Source: a bacterium
GTDB lineage: Bacteria > Hydrothermota > Tepidihabitantia > B3-TA06
Direction of reading: 5' to 3'
DNA length: 38,811 bases
Assembly: GCA_012517375.1 (NCBI GenBank)
Contig: JAAYVC010000032.1
Location: 1-38,811, forward strand
The notes under the pieces are model-generated. The model was not told where the DNA came from, ran no database searches, and was given only the letters and a program-made list of their open reading frames with translations. Both the position numbers and the translations under genes were made by a program. Of the stretch, positions 1 to 6,721 are shown piece by piece (position 1 is the first letter of the stretch; each line of letters begins with the position of its first letter).

Positions 1-966
1 ATGGATAGGCATCCAAATGCTGCAAGAGCAGGAATGTTTCAATCACTGTGGATTATTGGGCTGCTTCTTTTGTCCTGCGAAGCGGAACGAGATAATCCTT
101 ATGACCCTAAATCACCCCTTTACAGGGATGAAGGGGCATTGGTCGGTTGGGTAAAAACACGAACCGGTAAGCCCGTACCGGGTGTTGTCGTCGAAATAAG
201 CCCTCATAATAAGTTCAGCGTAACCGATCTTGATGGTCGCTATGAAATGAAGTGCCTTAAATCAGGTGAAAGCAAGGTTTTTGCCTCTTTAAAAGGCTAT
301 TCAAGGGACTCAGGGGAGGTGACCATAAAGATATTAAAGACGGATACCTTGAATTTCGTTCTCGACTGCCTTCCGCAATTCGAACATTGCTTGGTCAGAA
401 CTTACAATATAATCAACAAGAACAATCAGGCTGAATTCGAGACAGCCGTTGCCGATGGGGACGGTGTTGTTGATATAGATTCTGTTTCATGTTGGGTGGA
501 AGATATTCTGGATACATTCAGGCTTGAATATGACGACGGCGTTTACAAGAAAACAATTCAAGCCAAAACGCTGCCGGGAAATACCCTAGAGTCTCTTGCA
601 GGCAAGGACGTTTTTTTTATTGCCTACGACAAGGCTGGCTCTTCCTCAGTTTCAAGTCCATGCGTGATAACCAGAATCATTGACGAAATCCCAACGCTAG
701 TTGAGCCTGTGAATTTTCAGATTGTGGATAAAAATCCTACACTTGTGTGGAATAAAACCCTTACTTCCTTTCCTTATTCGTGCAGAGTGGAGGTGATGAG
801 TACGCAATTGGGTGTAATATGGTCAAGGGACGGCATTTCTTCGAATGACACGACCGTTACAGTTGATGAAAACCTTGAAGCCGACGACTACTCATGGGTG
901 GTCTGGATAGTAGATGAATACGGGAACCATTCCAGATCGATAACTGCCGGATTCAAGGTAAAATGA
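1..966 (+). CDS. Lipoprotein with carboxypeptidase-regulatory-like domain (5' end possibly outside window)
   Basis: The reading frame is open from the first base, so the true start may lie upstream. A more natural start is Met12 (position 34), which gives a short lipoprotein signal ending in LLLLSC with the lipidated Cys at residue 26. After it comes a DNPYDPKSP linker and, from about residue 45 to 115, a CarboxypepD_reg-like beta-sandwich (pattern GxVxxxxGxPVPGVxVxI followed by TDxDGRYE). The rest (about 120-321) is beta-rich and I cannot assign it, although residues 235-320 resemble an Ig/Fn3-type module. It is probably anchored at the cell envelope as a surface or sensor protein. Its stop overlaps the next start (ATGA at 963-966), so it is co-translated with the sigma-54 activator and may be a sensory partner of that regulator. 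Confidence 0.7.
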   Translation: MDRHPNAARAGMFQSLWIIGLLLLSCEAERDNPYDPKSPLYRDEGALVGWVKTRTGKPVPGVVVEISPHNKFSVTDLDGRYEMKCLKSGESKVFASLKGYSRDSGEVTIKILKTDTLNFVLDCLPQFEHCLVRTYNIINKNNQAEFETAVADGDGVVDIDSVSCWVEDILDTFRLEYDDGVYKKTIQAKTLPGNTLESLAGKDVFFIAYDKAGSSSVSSPCVITRIIDEIPTLVEPVNFQIVDKNPTLVWNKTLTSFPYSCRVEVMSTQLGVIWSRDGISSNDTTVTVDENLEADDYSWVVWIVDEYGNHSRSITAGFKVK

Positions 967-2450
967 CCCGCAAGAATCTTGAAGTCCTGAATAAGGTTAC
1001 AAAGACCATAAATTCAATAATGGATTATCCTGTTCTTTTAGAAAAAGTAATGGACCTTGCGCTTGAAACCGTCAACGCCGAGCGGGGAGCGATAATCCTC
1101 GAGGACGCTAACAATCTTGAATTCGCGGTCGCTCGCGATATCTCCAAAGAGAACTTAAAAGCGCTCGCCGATCTTTCGTCCAGCGTAGTCCGGAAGGTTA
1201 TAACAGAAGGTAAACCGATACTTCTGCATGATGTACAGGACGACCAGCGATTCAAGGAGGCAAAAAGCGTAGTCAAGCACGATATCAGATCGGTTTTGTG
1301 CGTTCCCTTGACGTCAAGGGGCAAACTCTCGGGCGTTATCTATGCAGACACCAGAAGCAGAAGAGGCGTTTTTACGAGCGAGGAGCTTGAGTTCCTGGCT
1401 GCATTTTCAGATCAGGCAGGTATAGCCATTGAAAATGCAAGACTCCACAGCATGTTAGCCCAGGAAAACGTGCATCTGAAACAGGAACTCATGCACGAGA
1501 ATCTGTTTTCGAACATCGTAGGCAGAAGCGCCTCGATGCAACGGGTATTCGATATCCTGCGAAAAATCCTGAATTCCAACGTACCGGTGCTTATTTCAGG
1601 TGAAACTGGCACAGGAAAGGAACAGGTTGCCCGGGCGCTTCATTACAACGGCCCAAGGAAGGACGCTCGATTTGTTCCTATATACTGTGGCTCATTGCCT
1701 TTAGCTCTGTTTGAATCCGAGCTTTTCGGCTACAAAAAAGGGGCGTTTACGGGCGCAAGCCAGGATAAAAAAGGTTTCTTTGATGAGGCAAACGGAGGAA
1801 CACTCTTTCTTGATGAAATCACTGATATCAGCCCGGACGTTCAGGCAAAGCTCTTGCGGGTCTTGCAGGAGCAGGAGTTCTTTCGCATAGGCGATACTTC
1901 TCCGAGAAGGGTTGATGTAAGGGTTATTTCAGCCACGAACAAGAACATCGAAACGGAGATCAAGAATAACCGTTTCCGCGAAGACTTATTTTACAGATTA
2001 AACGTAGTTCGCGTTGAACTTCCGCCTTTAAGGGAACGCAAAGGCGATATTTCACTGCTTTCAGGCCATTTCCTGACCAAGTCTGCTAAAGAGTCTGGGA
2101 AAAAAACGGAAGGGTTTACTCCCGAGGCTTTAGAACTTATGGAAAACTACTCCTGGCCCGGGAACGTCCGTGAACTGGAAAACATCGTTTCAAGAGCCGT
2201 TGCACTAGCCTCAAACCGCTTAATCACACCGGATTTGCTGGGCATTACGCAGCCGCAAAAGAAATCGCCGCCCGACCCAGGCTTTGACAAATCCTACAGA
2301 GAGGCGTTAAAGCATTTTGAGAGTGAGTATATTCTGGATGTTCTCGAGAAATGCAAAGGGAACCGGAAGCTTGCAGCCCAGAGGATGGGTATATCGCTCA
2401 GAAACCTGCAGTACAAACTCCGGGATATTCAGGATGAGGAAAAAGCTTAA
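963..2450 (+). CDS. Sigma-54-dependent transcriptional activator (GAF-AAA+-Fis)
   Basis: This is a bacterial enhancer-binding protein of the NtrC class, 495 residues long. The N-terminal GAF domain (about 10-165) is the sensory module; there is no receiver domain. The AAA+ core (about 180-410) has Walker A GETGTGKE near residue 213, the sigma-54-contacting GAFTGA loop at 260-265 and Walker B GGTLFLDE after it. The C-terminal Fis-type helix-turn-helix (about 450-490) contains KGNRKLAAQRMGISLRNLQYK. All motifs needed to remodel RNA polymerase-sigma54 are intact. It overlaps the lipoprotein upstream (ATGA) and the kinase downstream (17 bp), forming a translationally coupled operon. Three -24/-12 promoters occur within 4.2 kb downstream, so those genes are its probable targets. 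The GAF ligand is unknown, and control by the adjoining kinase is inference. Confidence 0.95.
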   Translation: MTRKNLEVLNKVTKTINSIMDYPVLLEKVMDLALETVNAERGAIILEDANNLEFAVARDISKENLKALADLSSSVVRKVITEGKPILLHDVQDDQRFKEAKSVVKHDIRSVLCVPLTSRGKLSGVIYADTRSRRGVFTSEELEFLAAFSDQAGIAIENARLHSMLAQENVHLKQELMHENLFSNIVGRSASMQRVFDILRKILNSNVPVLISGETGTGKEQVARALHYNGPRKDARFVPIYCGSLPLALFESELFGYKKGAFTGASQDKKGFFDEANGGTLFLDEITDISPDVQAKLLRVLQEQEFFRIGDTSPRRVDVRVISATNKNIETEIKNNRFREDLFYRLNVVRVELPPLRERKGDISLLSGHFLTKSAKESGKKTEGFTPEALELMENYSWPGNVRELENIVSRAVALASNRLITPDLLGITQPQKKSPPDPGFDKSYREALKHFESEYILDVLEKCKGNRKLAAQRMGISLRNLQYKLRDIQDEEKA

Positions 2451-3978
2451 GAACTACCGTATCGTTAGGGAGGTTTCGAGTTCACTGGGTACCACTGTCT
2501 ATAAGGCCGTTCAGGAACCGCTCGCCAGGTACGTAAGCCTTAAGGTAATGCACGAGAAACTTGGGAAGGACGATGAGATGGTGCAGAGATTCGAGCGTGA
2601 GGCCAGGATTTGCGCGAACCTGATTCATCCAAACATCGTAAGGCTTTTCGATTACGGAAGGTGGAGGAATGAGTATTACATCGTCCAGGAGTGGATTGAT
2701 GGTATGTCTTTAAGAGAACTGCTCCAACGAGGACCTATGCCTCTCAACATCGGCGTCTATCTAATAAGAGAACTTACCGCAGGACTAGCTTATGCACATT
2801 CACAAGGCATAGTTCACCGGGACATTAAACCTGCGAATATACTTATAGGCTTTGACGGTTCTGTCAAGATAGCCGATTTCGGCGTGGCACGCTCCTCTTT
2901 TCTTCCCGATCTGACTATAGATGGCACGCTTATAGGTACTCCTGCTTACAGCTCCCCCGAGCAGATAAGATGCGATAAGGTTGACGAAAAAGCGGACATA
3001 TTCTCCCTTGGGGTGGTTGTTTACGAATCGCTTTCAGGCGCAAATCCTTTCGAGGCGGATAATTACTCGCAAATTGTTGAAAAAATCCTTAAGAAAAGAC
3101 CTGAACCTTTATCGAAGGTAAATCCTTCAGTGCCTGCGAAGGTTTCGAAAGCGGTACAGAAGATGCTTTCAAAAACCGCTCAAAAACGTATCGGGGATCT
3201 TCACGAACTCCGGAGAATTCTCGATGGTACTAAAAGCTTCAGGAATATCGAAGCCCAACCAGAAGACATGGCTTTCTATCTTAAAGAACCTGAGGAGTCA
3301 GTTAAACCTCCTCTGATTAACAAAAGAAAAACCATGTGGCAATTTTTCGTGTATCCGGTGCTTGGAGCCTGCGTTTTTCTTCTTCTCGTTTTTTTCCTTG
3401 CAGGTCTTTTTCCAGCCAGGAAAAACACAAGAAACAATGATCGTTCGGATACTCCGTATTTGTCGGCCGATGCCGGTTCCGATGCGCAAAAGATGATACA
3501 AAAAACAACAGTCAATGATAACCGGACACTAGCGCAGTCCACGGCCGCAAGAAACTCTTATTTGAGATTCCAGGTTAAACCATGGGCAAGGGTCTACGTT
3601 GACGGTTCATACTTCGAGACCACGCCTACAGGAAGGCTCGTCTCAGTTGTTCCCGGTACACACAGGCTAAGCTTCAGGCACGATTCCCTGCCGACTTACG
3701 AGGAGGTCGTAAGCGTCCTGCCAGGAGAAACACTGGCGGTTAATGTAAATCTCGAAGCCGAACTGGGCTGGCTGTACGTGTCCGTCCGGCCTTGGGGTGA
3801 GGTCTTCATTGACGGTTCACTGCAGGGCACTTCGCCTTTTCAGAAACCTTTTCGTCTTAGCGCGGGAAGTCACAAATTGATGGTTCTTCATCCCTCATAT
3901 CCTCAGTACGAAAGCGAGATTCACATCTCAGTACAAGACACTCTCAGGATTAACGTTACATTGCAGGATACAATCTGA
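2434..3978 (+). CDS. Membrane serine/threonine protein kinase with two PEGA domains
   Basis: The start chosen is ATG 2434, which lies inside the end of the activator gene and places the kinase domain at the N-terminus (514 residues); an upstream in-frame ATG at 2317 would read antilogous coding sequence. The Hanks-type kinase domain covers about residues 8-270: the catalytic Lys is K37 in YVSLKV, the catalytic loop HRDIKPAN starts at H128, DFG is at 148-150, and the activation loop ends in GTPAYSSPE. The glycine-rich loop is degenerate (SSSLGT). One transmembrane helix (about 305-328) is followed by two PEGA repeats (about 377-445 and 449-514; motifs VYVDGSYFETTP and VFIDGSLQGTSP), predicted to face the periplasm. 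Its overlap with a GAF-type sigma-54 activator suggests a phosphorylation-linked switch (inference). Confidence 0.92.
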   Translation: MRKKLKNYRIVREVSSSLGTTVYKAVQEPLARYVSLKVMHEKLGKDDEMVQRFEREARICANLIHPNIVRLFDYGRWRNEYYIVQEWIDGMSLRELLQRGPMPLNIGVYLIRELTAGLAYAHSQGIVHRDIKPANILIGFDGSVKIADFGVARSSFLPDLTIDGTLIGTPAYSSPEQIRCDKVDEKADIFSLGVVVYESLSGANPFEADNYSQIVEKILKKRPEPLSKVNPSVPAKVSKAVQKMLSKTAQKRIGDLHELRRILDGTKSFRNIEAQPEDMAFYLKEPEESVKPPLINKRKTMWQFFVYPVLGACVFLLLVFFLAGLFPARKNTRNNDRSDTPYLSADAGSDAQKMIQKTTVNDNRTLAQSTAARNSYLRFQVKPWARVYVDGSYFETTPTGRLVSVVPGTHRLSFRHDSLPTYEEVVSVLPGETLAVNVNLEAELGWLYVSVRPWGEVFIDGSLQGTSPFQKPFRLSAGSHKLMVLHPSYPQYESEIHISVQDTLRINVTLQDTI

Positions 3979-3981
3979 TTA

Positions 3982-3998
3982 TGGCACGGAAATTGCTT
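3982..3998 (+). promoter_or_regulatory. Sigma-54 (-24/-12) promoter
   Basis: The sequence TGGCACGGAAATTGCTT matches the consensus TGGCACG-N4-TTGCW at every position, with GG (3983-3984) exactly 12 bp from GC (3995-3996). The start of transcription is expected near 4008. It lies immediately after the kinase stop codon and reads into the 4052 and 4799 genes. Confidence 0.85.
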
Positions 3999-4010
3999 AT
4001 AAATAATATA

Positions 4011-4052
4011 ATGAAGCAATTGAGCGTTTTAATGAATCGGAACGTGTCGTAA
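4011..4052 (+). CDS. Possible 13-codon leader ORF coupled to the next gene
   Basis: An ATG at 4011, only about 3 nt after the predicted sigma-54 transcription start, opens a 13-residue frame (MKQLSVLMNRNVS). Its stop TAA overlaps the ATG of the 4052 gene (TAATG). No clear Shine-Dalgarno precedes 4052, so termination-reinitiation at this overlap would explain how that gene is translated. The small peptide itself has no recognisable function. It could be chance. Confidence 0.3.
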   Translation: MKQLSVLMNRNVS

Positions 4053-4780
4053 TGTACGCCTTTCTGTTTGCATTCTCTCTTGTGGGACTTGCACTTGAGA
4101 ACGAAACGTTGAAGGAACTTGAAGAGCTCTATTATGAAGGTTCGTACGAGAGGGTCATAGAGATAACCGAAAGTTTAATCGCATCCGATAGCAGTATTGA
4201 AAAGGATATGCTTCTTGAATTGCACAAATACAACGGATTTTCCTTCGTTGCACTTGAAAAAAGGGATTCGGCAAAAAAGGAGTTCAAGGCTATCCTGGAA
4301 CTGGAGCCCCGATTCTTGCTTGACCCGCAGATGGTTTCTCCTAAAATAATTGAGATATTTGAGGAGGTCCGGAGCGAGATGCCGAAGATAGCATCCATCC
4401 CTAAGGATTCTCTCGAGGTTGAGTTTCCTGCAGATACCTCAGATAAGAGAACCATACTTGATTACAGGAAAGCGTTGCTTTTCTCGACCGCTTTCCCGGG
4501 TGTAGGACAGGCGTATTCGGGACAAAGACTTAAGGGATGGGGATTCATAGCAGGTGAGGGACTATGTATAGCCGGCTTTATTGTTTCACAAGTTTATACG
4601 GATAAAACTCATGATGAGTATCTCAAGGCTACCGAACCGGCTGATATTGAAGCTAAGTACCGGGTATACAACAACTGGTATAAAGCAAGAAACGCTCTTG
4701 GCGGATTATCCATCGGGATTTGGTTCTCGGCTCCGCTTGAACTGGTTCTTTTTCCGCCAAAGTGGGCAAAAAAACGTTAG
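4052..4780 (+). CDS. TPR-like / DUF5683-type membrane protein
   Basis: The protein has 242 residues. It begins with a short hydrophobic signal (MYAFLFAFSLVGLAL). A helical region follows (about 20-110) that reads like one to two tetratricopeptide units (ELYYEGSYERVIEITESLI; GFSFVALEKRDSAKKEFKAIL). The C-terminal half (about 140-242) has the FPGVGQAYSGQRLKGWGFIAGEG pattern typical of DUF5683, a membrane domain found in FCB-group envelope proteins, with two hydrophobic stretches. The function of that family is not established. It is the first full gene behind the sigma-54 promoter at 3982 and lies 18 bp before the surface-protein gene, so the two are likely co-transcribed. The DUF5683 assignment is from motif memory. 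Confidence 0.7.
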   Translation: MYAFLFAFSLVGLALENETLKELEELYYEGSYERVIEITESLIASDSSIEKDMLLELHKYNGFSFVALEKRDSAKKEFKAILELEPRFLLDPQMVSPKIIEIFEEVRSEMPKIASIPKDSLEVEFPADTSDKRTILDYRKALLFSTAFPGVGQAYSGQRLKGWGFIAGEGLCIAGFIVSQVYTDKTHDEYLKATEPADIEAKYRVYNNWYKARNALGGLSIGIWFSAPLELVLFPPKWAKKR

Positions 4781-4798
4781 CTTAGAGGTTTGTGTATT

Positions 4799-6139
4799 AT
4801 GAATGAACTTACAGGCAAAAAGTCAGAGATAAATGGAATATCTCCGGCAATACGCAACAGAATGAGGGGCATGAAACGCTTGGCGGTGATCGTCGGCGTT
4901 CTGGCTTCTGTTTCTTTCGCGGCTTCCGCCGCCATATCCGGGACCATTTACGATATCGTGACAGGCAAGGGCCTCTCCGAAAAAGTGGTCTTTGCTGAAA
5001 AAATCGATTCCCTTCCTCGTGACTCAATAATCGACCCCATGGATTCCTTGTATTTCAGCACGGTTACAAACGAAAAAGGCGATTACAGTTTTACCGGGCT
5101 TCCTCCCGGAATGTATTCCGTTTATGTAAATTCCCCTAATTACTTTTCTTATGGATTTCCTGAGGTGCTAGATATCAATGACGGCATAGACCAAAGTGGT
5201 ATAGATATTGCCCTTAATTCCCCTGACAGGGACACTTTCAGCGTTTCGGGCGAGGTTCAGCTTCTTGAATCCTTCGGATATCCCTGGTTCGGAGAAGTTA
5301 TGGTTTTCTCAAATAATGGTCAGATTATAGGAGGAATACCAATTTTTTCTCTGGATTCAATACCCTCGAAACCTGCAGATACGGTTCCATCCATCCAATC
5401 GTATTCCGTGGAGTCTCTTCCTCCTGTGGCATGTAAGTTCGAAAGCTTCGTTTACGGTTATCTTCCGCAGTATTTTGATCACGTATATGAAGCCGATACA
5501 GCGGCATTAATGGTAAGGCCTGGAACCGGAGAGATAGATTTCCTGCTCGAAATGGGTACGCCTGACTCCTTCTTTTCCGGAGAGATATCAGGGAATATCC
5601 GGGGCACTCGCGGCCCGCTGCCCTACGCATCTGTTTACGCAAAAAAAGGAACCAAGCTGGCTTATGGAACCATAAGCGATTATTACGGTTTTTACTATAT
5701 TTTCGGCCTTGAACCGGGTACGTACACAATTTACGCCACACGGCCCGGATACTACACCGGACAATACAAAAACAACATCACGGTTGCAGATTCGCCTGTT
5801 TCTGACATTAATATAACGCTTACGCCTAAAGATGCAGTCGAAGAACCGGAAGCATCCCTGCATGATGATTTTGGACTCGAGGTCTTCCCTAACCCTTTCG
5901 CTTTAAACGCAACAATCCGCTATTTGTTAACCCGCCATAGCCGGGTTTCGCTCAAGGTTTACGACGTCACGGGCATGCTGGTAGGAAACCTCTTTGAAGG
6001 TAGCCAGCCGCCCGGTAAATATGATTTCAGCTGGAACGGAACAGATTCAAGAGGCCAACCGCTTCCGCCGGGAGTTTACTTCATAAGACTTGAGCATAAT
6101 GGTTATTCCTGTTCAAAAAGCCTTGTGGTAATAAGATAA
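4799..6139 (+). CDS. Secreted surface protein: CarboxypepD_reg repeats and C-terminal FlgD/Por-like sorting domain
   Basis: I chose ATG 4799, preceded by AGAGG at 4785-4789; TTG 4790 and ATG 4871 are alternatives. The signal peptide core is MKRLAVIVGVLASVSFAASA, which begins at 4871, so from 4799 the N-region is unusually long. Two carboxypeptidase-regulatory-like sandwiches are visible, one after the signal (AAISGTIYDIVTGKGLSE) and one near residues 255-340 (GEISGNIRGTRGPLPYASVYA), with a less conserved segment between. The last 85 residues form a sorting-type domain: EVFPNPF, VSLKVYDVTGMLVG, WNGTDSRGQPLPPGVYFIRL, ending in KSLVVIR. Such tails direct export and surface attachment in FCB-group bacteria. 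It is related to the 6722 gene over its whole length, and both sit under sigma-54 promoters. Confidence 0.85.
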   Translation: MNELTGKKSEINGISPAIRNRMRGMKRLAVIVGVLASVSFAASAAISGTIYDIVTGKGLSEKVVFAEKIDSLPRDSIIDPMDSLYFSTVTNEKGDYSFTGLPPGMYSVYVNSPNYFSYGFPEVLDINDGIDQSGIDIALNSPDRDTFSVSGEVQLLESFGYPWFGEVMVFSNNGQIIGGIPIFSLDSIPSKPADTVPSIQSYSVESLPPVACKFESFVYGYLPQYFDHVYEADTAALMVRPGTGEIDFLLEMGTPDSFFSGEISGNIRGTRGPLPYASVYAKKGTKLAYGTISDYYGFYYIFGLEPGTYTIYATRPGYYTGQYKNNITVADSPVSDINITLTPKDAVEEPEASLHDDFGLEVFPNPFALNATIRYLLTRHSRVSLKVYDVTGMLVGNLFEGSQPPGKYDFSWNGTDSRGQPLPPGVYFIRLEHNGYSCSKSLVVIR

Positions 6140-6164
6140 TACCCTTTTCTATCAATAGAGCAGA

Positions 6165-6180
6165 GTGCAATTTTTTGCAC
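6165..6180. promoter_or_regulatory. Candidate enhancer (activator-binding) dyad, copy 1
   Basis: GTGCAA-tttt-TTGCAC is a perfect 16-bp inverted repeat, 216 bp upstream of the sigma-54 promoter at 6381. A second copy with the same GTGCAA-N4-TTGC core lies at 6541. Further TGCA-type half-sites follow directly (6181-6199). The position and symmetry fit a Fis-type activator site; binding by the 963-2450 protein is inference. Confidence 0.5.
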
Positions 6181-6206
6181 GTGCAGGCAAGAAATTGCAT
6201 ATAAAT

Positions 6207-6249
6207 GGGGTATACTGAAATCACAAAAATTTAGTCCCCGAATTTTTTT
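6207..6249 (+). terminator. Probable intrinsic terminator after the 4799-6139 gene
   Basis: GGGG (6207-6210) can pair with CCCC (6236-6239), extended by an imperfect CTgAAAT/ATTTAG helix, and the hairpin is followed by a run of eight T. The stem is interrupted, so strength is uncertain. Confidence 0.45.
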
Positions 6250-6297
6250 TGTCTCAATAACATTCATGTTCCATGACTTGAAAATGTAACATTAAAC

Positions 6298-6361
6298 ATT
6301 GCATAACTTGCATTCTTAACTTCATCTTGACATTTTTCTTCGTAGTACGATTCACTTGCAT
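6298..6361. repeat. Direct repeats of ACTTGCAT upstream of the second sigma-54 promoter
   Basis: ACTTGCAT occurs at 6306-6313 and again at 6354-6361, with a related ATTGCAT at 6298-6304. They resemble half-sites of the GTGCAA-N4-TTGC dyads and end 20 bp before the -24 box at 6381. They could be weaker activator sites. Confidence 0.3.
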
Positions 6362-6380
6362 TTCGCATTTTCTCCGTGAG

Positions 6381-6396
6381 TGGAACGATTCTTGCT
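6381..6396 (+). promoter_or_regulatory. Sigma-54 (-24/-12) promoter
   Basis: TGGAACGATTCTTGCT matches TGGCACG-N4-TTGCW except for one C-to-A change; GG and GC are 12 bp apart. Expected transcription start is near 6407. No CDS starts for more than 300 bp downstream; a terminator-like hairpin lies 40-70 nt after the start. Confidence 0.75.
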
Positions 6397-6406
6397 TATA
6401 ACGTAC

Positions 6407-6480
6407 TAATCTTAATCTTCTCCTACGCTTGATCCTTACAATAAGCCTGGGATCTCTACTAACAGAGGTCCCAGCATTTT
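6407..6480 (+). ncRNA. Candidate sigma-54-dependent small RNA (about 75 nt)
   Basis: The segment runs from the predicted start of the 6381 promoter to the hairpin at 6447-6474 and its T-rich tail. No ORF with a ribosome-binding site fits inside. The alternative is an untranslated leader that is read through into the 6722 gene. This is a prediction from signal placement only. Confidence 0.35.
6447..6480 (+). terminator. Intrinsic terminator hairpin
   Basis: CTGGGATCTCT (6447-6457) pairs with AGAGGTCCCAG (6464-6474) over 11 bp with one G-T pair and a 6-nt loop, followed by CATTTTGTTG. The stem is strong; the T-tract is short. Confidence 0.6.
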
Positions 6481-6540
6481 GTTGCCTTCAAAAGATATTT
6501 TTTCCCATTCGTCTTGTATATAGGTAAATTTATCCCGCAA

Positions 6541-6556
6541 GTGCAAGCAATTGCGT
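6541..6556. promoter_or_regulatory. Candidate enhancer (activator-binding) dyad, copy 2
   Basis: GTGCAA-gcaa-TTGCGT repeats the core of the site at 6165 (GTGCAA-N4-TTGC) and is nested in a wider CGCAA-N10-TTGCG dyad (6536-6555). It lies about 100 bp upstream of the -24 box at 6643, the usual distance for sigma-54 enhancers. Confidence 0.5.
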
Positions 6557-6642
6557 CAATCTTGTGAGTGAATAATATAAAGCGAAACCGCAGTTACGGT
6601 TTAAGCCTCATAAATGTTTAACTTGTCTTGATCCTGCAGTTC

Positions 6643-6658
6643 TGGCACGGTTATTGCT
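6643..6658 (+). promoter_or_regulatory. Sigma-54 (-24/-12) promoter
   Basis: TGGCACGGTTATTGCT is a full consensus match, GG (6644) to GC (6656) 12 bp apart. The transcription start is expected near 6669, giving a leader of about 53 nt before the ATG at 6722. Confidence 0.87.
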
Positions 6659-6721
6659 CTAAATGCGACTGTAAAGACTTCCGTGGGAGAAGAAAAAAAC
6701 ATTCTCGTAAAGGAGAAAAAG

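Noticed and set aside
2317-2433. Upstream start for the Ser/Thr kinase
   Set aside because: This part reads the sigma-54 activator's DNA-binding domain in the wrong frame; the kinase domain begins right after ATG 2434.
6185-6198. Extra -24/-12 box AGGCAAGAAATTGC
   Set aside because: GG and GC are 11 bp apart instead of 12 and the flanks do not match; more likely part of the activator-site cluster.
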